A stretch of DNA of 64,000 nucleotides from Nocardioides pocheonensis. Its GTDB lineage: Bacteria; Actinomycetota; Actinomycetes; Propionibacteriales; Nocardioidaceae. A model generated the notes under the pieces. The model did not search any database. It had not been told where the DNA came from and saw only the letters and a list, made by a program, of their open reading frames with translations. Positions 58,358-64,000 of this stretch are shown here, one piece after another. Both the position numbers and the translations under genes were made by a program. The stretch lies in assembly GCF_003725535.1 (NCBI RefSeq), contig NZ_RJSF01000044.1:383361-447360 (forward strand), given 5' to 3'. The stretch's first letter is position 1. Each line of letters begins with the position of its first letter.

Positions 58358-58447
58358 GGAGGTGTCGCCTAGTCCGGTCTATGGCGCCCGCCTGCTAAGC
58401 GGGTTGAGGGCAAACCCCTCTCGCGGGTTCAAATCCCGCCACCTCCG
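58358..58447 (+). tRNA. tRNA-Ser (GCU)
   Basis: 90 nt. Acceptor GGAGGTG / CACCTCC, anticodon stem-loop CCCGCCTGCTAAGCGGG with anticodon GCT, long variable arm, T-arm GCGGGTTCAAATCCCGC, discriminator G. No CCA encoded. Second tRNA-Ser within 1.4 kb. Confidence 0.95.
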
Positions 58448-58466
58448 CAGTGGTCTCGGGAGAGAT

Positions 58467-58506
58467 CGACGAACGGGTCGGGCCTCGAGGCTCGGCCCGT
58501 TCGTCG
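58467..58506. terminator. Hairpin terminator after tRNA-Ser (GCU)
   Basis: CGACGAACGGG pairs with CCCGTTCGTCG (11 bp), with the loop able to pair further (GGGCC/GGCTC region), followed by TTCC. It starts 20 bp after the tRNA. Confidence 0.75.
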
Positions 58507-58537
58507 TTCCGGGGCCGGTATTGCCCCCGCTGCGTCC

Positions 58538-58579
58538 GAACTTGCATGAACTTGCAGGAAGGTGCAGTGCACGTTCATG
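58538..58579. promoter_or_regulatory. Palindromic operator with tandem half-sites before peptide gene
   Basis: CATGAACTTGCA (58545-58556) and TGCACGTTCATG (58568-58579) are inverted arms matching at 11 of 12 positions, separated by 11 bases. Overlapping it, GAACTTGCAT, GAACTTGCAG and GAAGGTGCAG run as three 10-bp direct units (58538-58567). This is a likely binding site for a dimeric, cooperatively binding regulator, 96 bp upstream of the small peptide start. The LuxR-type protein encoded at 59013-60038 is the natural candidate. Confidence 0.65.
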
Positions 58580-58674
58580 AGGCGCGATCTTCGTAGTGGG
58601 TTCCTGCGGGCTGGGCGAAACTTGAGTCACCGGCCGCATCCCCTGCGTGGTCGCAAGCAGAAGGAAGACCTCCG

Positions 58675-58827
58675 ATGAGCAAGTTCCAGCGCCTTGCCCG
58701 CCTTGCGGCGGGCGCCCTCCTGGCGACAGGCGTGTTCGCCAGCGCCGCCGCTGCACCCGCGAGTGCGGCCACCGACACGAGCAGCAACCACAAGGTGGTC
58801 ATGCTCGACACGGGATGGGGCGGCTGA
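58675..58827 (+). CDS. Small secreted peptide (50 aa), signalling-peptide candidate
   Basis: ATG at 58675 after AGAAGGAAGACC, a good ribosome-binding site. Signal peptide: MSKFQRLARLAAGALLATG followed by VFASAAAAPASAA, with a likely cleavage after Ala-Ser-Ala-Ala. The mature peptide is about 19 residues and starts near TDTSSN and ends KVVMLDTGWGG. Upstream lies a 35-bp palindrome, downstream a perfect 12-bp terminator hairpin, so it forms its own transcription unit. It faces a LuxR/TrmB-type regulator gene. Its size, signal and C-terminal aromatic/glycine end are like exported peptide signals; function is inference. It is too short for most gene callers. Confidence 0.75.
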   Translation: MSKFQRLARLAAGALLATGVFASAAAAPASAATDTSSNHKVVMLDTGWGG

Positions 58828-58914
58828 CCGACACACAACCACAGACGCGAGACGAGGACGCACGTCCCCCCCAGACAGTCCGTCGATGCCAACCCCCCGG
58901 CCCGTCTCGTGACC

Positions 58915-58945
58915 AAGGGCGGAGAGACCCCCACTCTCCGCCCTT
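58915..58945. terminator. Perfect hairpin terminator after peptide gene
   Basis: AAGGGCGGAGAG / CTCTCCGCCCTT, a 12-bp perfect stem with a seven-base loop, 87 bp downstream of the peptide stop and before the 3' end of the convergent regulator gene. It can act in both directions. Confidence 0.85.
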
Positions 58946-59012
58946 GTCATGTCCGGGACCCGTTCCTGACCTGACCAGCGGCAGTGATCGAGGAGCCGGG
59001 ACGACCCCCGAC

Positions 59013-60038
59013 TCAGTCCGGCTCGGACGCGGCGGCCGCCCGCTGCTCGTGACGCTCCCGCTCCTCCTGCCGGCCGATCGCGTAGCCGAGCTGGAAGCGG
59101 GTCTCGACGCCGTACTCCGCCTTGAGCGAGGCGACGTAGCCGGCGTAGGTGCGGGTGCTCACGCCCATCCGCTTGGCGCTGGCGTTGTCGCTGTGGCCCT
59201 CGACCAGCATCCGCACCGTCATGTTGTGCACGTCGTCGGCGACCTCGCGCTCGGTGTTGAGCTCGCGGTCGGTGAAGCCGCGGGCACGCTCCCAGTAGCG
59301 CTCGAAGATGTCGACCAGGTAGGCGACCAGGCCGGCGTCGTGGATCGCCAGCGCCACCTGGTAGCCCTCGACGCCGGGCACGATGGCGAGCCGCCGGTCG
59401 ACGACGATCAACCGGTTGAAGAACTCGTCGAGCGTGCGGACCTCGGCACCGTGCTTGATCACCTCCTCGACGTACTGCCGGGTGGCGACGCTGCGCCGGG
59501 CCGAGTGCTGGTAGAGGGTGCGCATCCGGAGGCCGCGCTGGAGCGCCCGCTTGTCGCGCTCGATCGCCTCGGCGAGCACGTCGGCGGGGCGGGCGCCGTC
59601 GGGCTGCGCGGTGAGCAGCTCGAACTCGGCGTCGCCGACGGCCGCGGTGAGGAACCGGTTGATGTTCGGCAGGCCGCGCAGCTCCACGATCGGCTGCTCG
59701 GACCGGGAGGTGCGCCGGTAGACCAGACCCAGCTCGGCGAAGGTGTTGGCCCAGTCGGTCGACTCGGCGAGCAGCTCGGCGGCGCGCTGGCCCATCGGGG
59801 AGACCACGCGGGACTGCACCGTGGCCGGGTCCACCGGCAGGTAGGAGTCGGTCGCGGGGTCGAAGGCGAGGAGGCCGAGGTCGACGAGGAAGGCGAACGC
59901 CTCGTGCTCCGGCGCGTCCTCGACGATGCGGGGGTCGTCCCCGCTGATGGCCCCCTCGAGCACGATCTTCTGGTACAGGTCACCTGCATGGGTCTGCAGG
60001 AGGCGACGGTGGGCAGCGCCGTACTCCGTGGGGGTCAC
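59013..60038 (-). CDS. LuxR/TrmB-type transcriptional regulator
   Basis: 341 residues. The N-terminal part (about 15-95) looks like a TrmB/winged-helix-like domain (QKIVLEGAISGDD, HEAFAFLVDLGLLAFDPATDSYLPVDP). The middle (about 130-250) is the sensor-like region with RQYVEEVIKHGAEVRTLDEFFNRLIVVDRRLAIVPGVEGYQVALAIHDAGLVAYLVDIFERYW. The C-terminal HTH is MLVEGHSDNASAKRMGVSTRTYAGYVASLKAEYGVETRFQLGYAIGR, a LuxR/NarL-type fold. Such regulators are expanded in actinobacteria. The GTG at 60038 has no ribosome-binding site and a -10-like AATAAT at 60046-60051 (minus strand), so it is probably leaderless. The small peptide encoded at 58675 is its likely partner. Confidence 0.85.
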   Translation of the reverse strand: MTPTEYGAAHRRLLQTHAGDLYQKIVLEGAISGDDPRIVEDAPEHEAFAFLVDLGLLAFDPATDSYLPVDPATVQSRVVSPMGQRAAELLAESTDWANTFAELGLVYRRTSRSEQPIVELRGLPNINRFLTAAVGDAEFELLTAQPDGARPADVLAEAIERDKRALQRGLRMRTLYQHSARRSVATRQYVEEVIKHGAEVRTLDEFFNRLIVVDRRLAIVPGVEGYQVALAIHDAGLVAYLVDIFERYWERARGFTDRELNTEREVADDVHNMTVRMLVEGHSDNASAKRMGVSTRTYAGYVASLKAEYGVETRFQLGYAIGRQEERERHEQRAAAASEPD

Positions 60039-60045
60039 CTGTCCG

Positions 60046-60064
60046 ATTATTCACAAACATGCAA
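60046..60064 (-). promoter_or_regulatory. -10 region of leaderless regulator gene
   Basis: Minus strand AATAAT at 60051-60046, seven bases before the GTG start. Further upstream lies TTGCATG (60063-60057), a string also found in the operator at 58538-58579, so the regulator may bind its own promoter. Confidence 0.4.
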
Positions 60065-60239
60065 CGGGCGGCATCGTTCTTTCGTCTCGACGTGACCGCC
60101 CGGGAGGATCACCGGCGGCTCCGGGCGCCTGCGGCGGGACCTTCGCCCGTGGTGCCCGCGGCGTGCTCGTGCGCAGCATGGGAGTGGCCGGGACCACCGG
60201 TTCCGGACGGGACCGCGCCGGCCAGGAGGAGGGTTCGTC

Positions 60240-60716
60240 ATGGAGTCCGTGAAGACCGCAGCCGCCGAGTTCCTGTCCCACAAGCGGGTGGCGGTGACCG
60301 GGGTGTCGCGCAACGCCGGCAGCCACGGCAGCAACGTGGTCTACCAGCGCCTCAAGGAGCGTGGGTACGACGTGTACGCCGTCAACCCGAACGCCGAGAC
60401 CATCGAGGGCGACCGGTGCTACCCCGACCTGCACGCGATCCCCGGCGGGGTCGAGGCGGTGGTGATCGGCACCCGGCCCGAGCGCGCGCTGGCCACCGTC
60501 CAGGAGTGCGACGAGCTCGGCGTCAAGGACGTCTGGATGCACCGCTCGTTCGGTGGCGGGAGCGTGTCGGACGAGGCGACGGCGTACGGCCGCGAGCACG
60601 GCATGACCGTGATCGACGGCGGTTGCCCGTTGATGTTCGAGCCGACCTCGGACCCGGGCCACAAGGTGATCAAGTGGGTGTGCCGGGCCAACCACCACCT
60701 GCCCGCTCACGTGTGA
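60240..60716 (+). CDS. CoA-binding domain protein
   Basis: 158 residues. CoA_binding_2 family: FLSHKRVAVTGVSRNAGSHGSNVVYQRLKERGYDVYAVNPNAETIEGDRCYPDLHAIPGGVEAVVIGTRP, then LGVKDVWMHRSFGGGSVSDEA and VIDGGCPLMFEP. Rossmann-like fold that binds CoA or a nucleotide; physiological role unclear. Strong AGGAGG before the ATG. Diverges from the regulator gene. Confidence 0.9.
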   Translation: MESVKTAAAEFLSHKRVAVTGVSRNAGSHGSNVVYQRLKERGYDVYAVNPNAETIEGDRCYPDLHAIPGGVEAVVIGTRPERALATVQECDELGVKDVWMHRSFGGGSVSDEATAYGREHGMTVIDGGCPLMFEPTSDPGHKVIKWVCRANHHLPAHV

Positions 60717-60733
60717 GGGCCGGGCGGCGGAGG

Positions 60734-61534
60734 CTAGCGATTGAGGTTCTCGTACTCGGGGGCGGTGGCTGCGGCGATCCTGTAGAACCCGCGAGGGCAC
60801 ACGCTGTGCAGCCAGATGGCGATCCGCTCCCGCGCGCTGGCGATCACGACGAGGGACCGTCCGCGGTCGAGCGCCCTGACCGTGCGGGAGGCGAAGGCCT
60901 CGACGGGCATGCCCTTCAGGCTCGCTTCGGACAGGTCGCCGAACGTCCGACCGCTCCCGTTGATGCTGTTCACCGTGATCGGCGTACGGACATAACCGGG
61001 TACGACCACCGAGACCCGCAGTCCGGGTTGCTCGGCGCGGAGCGCGTCGTAGAAGCCGTGCAGAGCGCGCTTCGCCGCGGAGTACGCCGAGCTGCACTGG
61101 TCGCTCAGCAACCCGTTGACGCTGCTGACGACCACCACCTGGTCGCCGTCGGTCAACGAGGGGAGCAGGGCCAGGGTCAGCACGATGTTGCCGTGGTAGT
61201 TGATGTCCGTCACGCGCCGGTAGATGGACAACGGGGTCTGGGCGACCCGGTCCTTGTAGTCGATGCCGGCGTTGTTGACCAGGACGTCCACGTGCCCGAC
61301 GGCGGCCAGCACCCGAGCCGTGACCGTGTCTGCTCCGTCGAAATCAGTGACGTCGTAGGGGACGCACAGCGCTGAGTCCGGATCCGCGAGCTCCGTCCGC
61401 ACGCGCTCGAGCTCGTGCTCACGGCGTGCACTGAGCACGACGAACGCCCCCCGTCGCGAGTACTCCTTCGCGAGTCCTTCACCGATTCCCGACGAGGCGC
61501 CGGTGATCCAGACGACCTTCTTCCTCGACACCAT
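60734..61534 (-). CDS. Short-chain dehydrogenase/reductase
   Basis: 266 residues. Rossmann start WITGASSGIGEGLAKEYSRRGAFVV, LVNNAGIDYKD, catalytic Ser and YSAAKRALHGF (Tyr-x3-Lys). Membrane-dehydrogenase-like C-terminus (LHSVCPRGFYRIAAATAPEY). Last gene of a three-gene minus-strand operon with the FGGY kinase (7-bp gap) and the epimerase, so a sugar or polyol oxidation step is likely. The true substrate is not known. Confidence 0.88.
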   Translation of the reverse strand: MVSRKKVVWITGASSGIGEGLAKEYSRRGAFVVLSARREHELERVRTELADPDSALCVPYDVTDFDGADTVTARVLAAVGHVDVLVNNAGIDYKDRVAQTPLSIYRRVTDINYHGNIVLTLALLPSLTDGDQVVVVSSVNGLLSDQCSSAYSAAKRALHGFYDALRAEQPGLRVSVVVPGYVRTPITVNSINGSGRTFGDLSEASLKGMPVEAFASRTVRALDRGRSLVVIASARERIAIWLHSVCPRGFYRIAAATAPEYENLNR

Positions 61535-61541
61535 GGATCGC

Positions 61542-63146
61542 CTATCTGTTGTGCCGCGCGTAGATCCGCCGGTTCTTCTTGTAGAGCTCGGTGAAGGTGC
61601 GGTACTGCCGGTCGTAGACCGCCTGTCGCTCGGGATCCGGGTGGTAGGACTCCGCGATGTGCACCCGCGCCGGGACGTCCTCCCAGGCGAGGGCGCCGAT
61701 GCCGATCGCCGCGATCAGCGCGGCACCGCGGGCGTTGGCGAGCACGGGCTCCTCCGCCTGCCGGATCGTGCAGCCGAGCACGTCGGCGAGCGTCTGGCAC
61801 CACAGCGCGGACCGGGCACCGCCGCCGATGAACGTGAGCGCGGTGAAGCCGTCCGGCATCTCCTTGCGCAGGAAGCGCTCGACCGCGTCCCGCATCCAGC
61901 GCGCGTTCAGCGCGATGCCCTCGAAGACGCTGCGAGCCAGGTCGGCGCGCGTGGTGGACAGCGAGACGTTGAACCAGCCACCGCGGACGTAGGGGTCGTC
62001 GACGGGGGTGCGCTCGCCGTTGAGCCAGGGGGCGAACACGACGCCGTTGCTGCCCGGCGGTGAGCTGACCGCGAGGGCGTTGAGGCGCTCGAGGGCGTCC
62101 TCGGGGGCGGGCCGGGCGTCGAGCATGCCGTCGTCGGGGTAGACGACCCGCTCGATCAGCCAGTCGATCGCCTTGCCGGCGACGTCCTGCACGGTGGCGA
62201 TCCAGTACCGGTCCGGCACGACGGCCGGCAGCGAGGCGACGTTGCGCAGCACGTCGGTGCGCTTGAAGGGCACGTGGGCGCTGAGCCACGCCGACGTCCC
62301 GATGTAGAGGTGTCCGGCGTAGTCCTCGACGGCACCTGCCCCGACGGCCGCGGCGGTCGTGTCGCCGGTGCCGGCGACGACCTGGACGTCGGTCGAGAGG
62401 CCCAGCTCCTCCGCGACCTCGGGGAGCAGCGTGCCGACCACGCTGGCCGGCGGCACCAGCTCGGGCAGCTTGTCCACGTCGAGGCGGCACCGGCGCGCGA
62501 GGGCTCGGTCCCACCGGACCGCGGAGGGGTCGCGGTTGTCGCTGCACCAGCGCAGCGTCGCGGTGTCGAAGCCGGCCACGGCGCGACCGGTGAGCCGCAT
62601 CGTGAGGTACTCCGGTACGTCGAGCAGGTGGGCCGCGGCGGCGTACACGTCGGGACGGTCGTGGCGCAGCCACTGGGTCTGGCCCACCGGGTCCTTTCCG
62701 CTGCGGGACGGGGCGCCGCCGGTCTTGCTCAGCCATTCCCGCAGCGCCCGGGCGTTGTAGCCCGCACCGGGCACGGTCACCCCGCCGGAGGTCAGCGCCC
62801 GCGCGTAGTCCGCACCGCGGGCGTCCATCCAGGTCAAGGCGTTGTGCAGGTGTCGGCCGCGCGCGTCCACGGCGACGACGCCGCCCCACTGGCTGCTCAT
62901 GCAGATCGCCGCGACGTCGTGCGGTGCGACCAGGTCGCGCGCCAGCAACCGGCGGGTGGCGGCGACGATCGCGCGCCACCACGCGTCCGGGTCCTGCTCG
63001 GCGCCGCCGCCGGGCAGCAGGATCAGCTCGACCTTCTCGGTCTCGTGGGCGAGCACCTCGCCGTCGGCGGTGGCGAGCAGCACCTTCGGGCCACCCGTGC
63101 CGAGGTCGACACCGAGGACGTGGCGCGTCGGCTCAGCCGTGGGCAT
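61542..63146 (-). CDS. FGGY-family carbohydrate kinase
   Basis: 534 residues. VLGVDLGTGGPKVLLATADGEVL (ATP/phosphate 1 loop), ICMSSQWGGVVAVDARG, TWMDARGADYARAL, GTGDTTAAAVGAGAV, YIGTSAWLSAH and FIGGGARSALWCQTLADVLGCTIRQAEEP. Xylulokinase-like; the sugar is not certain. Overlaps the epimerase gene by 14 bp, and is followed by the SDR gene. Confidence 0.9.
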   Translation of the reverse strand: MPTAEPTRHVLGVDLGTGGPKVLLATADGEVLAHETEKVELILLPGGGAEQDPDAWWRAIVAATRRLLARDLVAPHDVAAICMSSQWGGVVAVDARGRHLHNALTWMDARGADYARALTSGGVTVPGAGYNARALREWLSKTGGAPSRSGKDPVGQTQWLRHDRPDVYAAAAHLLDVPEYLTMRLTGRAVAGFDTATLRWCSDNRDPSAVRWDRALARRCRLDVDKLPELVPPASVVGTLLPEVAEELGLSTDVQVVAGTGDTTAAAVGAGAVEDYAGHLYIGTSAWLSAHVPFKRTDVLRNVASLPAVVPDRYWIATVQDVAGKAIDWLIERVVYPDDGMLDARPAPEDALERLNALAVSSPPGSNGVVFAPWLNGERTPVDDPYVRGGWFNVSLSTTRADLARSVFEGIALNARWMRDAVERFLRKEMPDGFTALTFIGGGARSALWCQTLADVLGCTIRQAEEPVLANARGAALIAAIGIGALAWEDVPARVHIAESYHPDPERQAVYDRQYRTFTELYKKNRRIYARHNR

Positions 63147-64000
63147 CGACGAGCCTCCGGGCCCGGCGCCGGCCGCGCCAGGCGTCGTCGTGGGCGAGCA
63201 CGGTCTCCTCGACCGGTCGGTAGTCGATGCCCAGCTCCTCGACGCTGCGCCGGTTGTCGACGGCGAACCGGATGCCCAGGTGCTTGCGGATGTAGTCCTG
63301 GGTGAGGCCGAACCTCGGGCCGAGCACGCGCACCGCGAGGTCGGGCACCTGGTGGCGGGGCAGGCCCAGCCGCGCCGGGTGCCGGTCGCGCACGATGCGC
63401 GACATCGCCACCATCGAGACCATCTCGGGCCGGGCGAGGATGTAGCGGCCGGAAGCGGCAGACCGCTCCGCGGCCCGGACGTGCGCGGTCGCCACGTCGC
63501 GGACGTCGACGAAGGTGAAGCTGAAGTTGGGCGCGCCGTAGAAGAAGTAGCCGCTCAGCAGCTCGTTCATGAGGAACAGGCTGCCCGACTCCGATCCCGG
63601 GACCAGCACCGGACCCAGGACGAGGCCCGGATTGATCGTGACCAAGGTCCAGCGGTCCTGCGCGTTGGCGGCGCTCCACGCCTCGAGCTCGGCGACGGTC
63701 TTGGCGTAGTGGTAGGGGTTGTTCTCCAACGTGCTGGTGATGTTGAAGTACTCCTCGGTGAGGGTCTGGCCGGCCATCTCGCGCACGTCGGCGTAGTCGC
63801 CGAAGATCGCCCCGACGGTCGAGGTGAGCACCAGCCGCTCCACCTCCGGCGTCCGCTCGATGCTGCGCACGATGTTGCGCGTGCCGAGCAGCGCAGGGTT
63901 CAGCACGTCGCGCCGGGGATCCTTGATCTGCTCCGGGAGGAGGAACGGCGAGGCGACGTGGAAGACCGCGCGACACCCGGCCATCGCCTCGTCGAAGGCG
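63133..64000 (-). CDS. NAD-dependent epimerase/dehydratase, 5' end beyond the window
   Basis: Partial: the frame runs off the right edge, at least 288 residues. Extended-SDR features: CRAVFHVASPFLLPEQIKDPRRDVLNPALLGTRNIV, TSTVGAIFG, active-site YHYAKTVAELEAW, INPGLVLGPVLVPGSESGSLFLMNELLSG and FTFVDVRDVATAHVRAAERSAASGRYIL. The nucleotide-binding GxxGxxG start is outside the window. Probably works on the same sugar or aldehyde pathway as the kinase and SDR downstream. Confidence 0.87.
   Translation of the reverse strand, partial: AFDEAMAGCRAVFHVASPFLLPEQIKDPRRDVLNPALLGTRNIVRSIERTPEVERLVLTSTVGAIFGDYADVREMAGQTLTEEYFNITSTLENNPYHYAKTVAELEAWSAANAQDRWTLVTINPGLVLGPVLVPGSESGSLFLMNELLSGYFFYGAPNFSFTFVDVRDVATAHVRAAERSAASGRYILARPEMVSMVAMSRIVRDRHPARLGLPRHQVPDLAVRVLGPRFGLTQDYIRKHLGIRFAVDNRRSVEELGIDYRPVEETVLAHDDAWRGRRRARRLVDAHG

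Overview
The window looks like a chromosome segment of a high-GC actinomycete, most likely a Nocardioides-type member of the Propionibacteriales. Reasons: very GC-rich codon use, many GTG starts, start/stop overlaps inside operons, a bacterial proteasome activator (Bpa), an F420/deazaflavin-type nitroreductase, a DUF222/HNH protein, DUF4446 and DUF6457 proteins, and short dispersed repeats of the GGTTGAGCCTGCCGAAACC type. This assignment is inference; no rRNA or marker comparison was possible.

Layout. 0-6.3 kb: a secreted PhoX-like protein diverges from a leucine-catabolic operon (carboxyltransferase, biotin carboxylase/BCCP, HMG-CoA lyase) that starts next to a palindromic operator. 6.3-9 kb: small proteins of unknown function and a DUF222/HNH protein. 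9.2-12.8 kb: three related genes, two PAPS-type sulfotransferases flanking a divergent third member. 12.7-17.1 kb: EcsC-like protein, aat, a repeat cluster, rhodanese, Fpg/Nei glycosylase and an AAA ATPase. 17.1-23.4 kb: a tightly coupled 12-gene gas-vesicle operon on the minus strand. It holds gvpA, gvpF, gvpG, gvpO, gvpJ, gvpL, gvpS, a third gvpF/L and gvpK. Ahead of gvpA lie an acidic-tailed protein, an SRPBCC protein with a histone H1-like tail and a small HTH-like protein. A stress-sigma-like promoter (GTTC-N16-GGGTAC) precedes it. 23.6-26.9 kb: stress-flavoured genes (GlsB-type membrane protein, GDPD, RsbW-like kinase) and a frameshifted SEC-C protein gene.

27-34.4 kb: arginine deiminase, an ECF sigma/membrane-protein pair, a larB-larC-TMEM165 operon, a HEAT-repeat lipoprotein and prephenate dehydratase. 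34.4-42.4 kb: TetR regulator, deazaflavin oxidoreductase, a PAP2-diacylglycerol kinase fusion in operon with a two-component system, a divergent exported repeat protein and an AidB-like acyl-CoA dehydrogenase. 42.5-57 kb: mostly housekeeping (YdeP-like molybdoenzyme, serS, two HAD phosphatases, PhhB, Bpa, MobA-like and nitrilase-like proteins, a stand-alone biotinyl protein). 57-58.5 kb: tRNA-Ser(UGA) and tRNA-Ser(GCU), the first followed by a 60-bp perfect tandem duplication carrying inverted copies of its own 3' end.

58.5-60.1 kb holds the candidate I consider most interesting: an unlisted 50-residue secreted peptide gene, preceded by a 35-bp palindrome and closed by a strong terminator, facing a LuxR/TrmB-type regulator gene that appears to be leaderless. 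This has the shape of a peptide-signalling pair. 60.2-64 kb: a CoA-binding protein and an operon of a partial epimerase, an FGGY sugar kinase and an SDR.

No stretch longer than about 300 bases lacks a gene. I saw no CRISPR array, prophage, insertion sequence, rRNA or origin.
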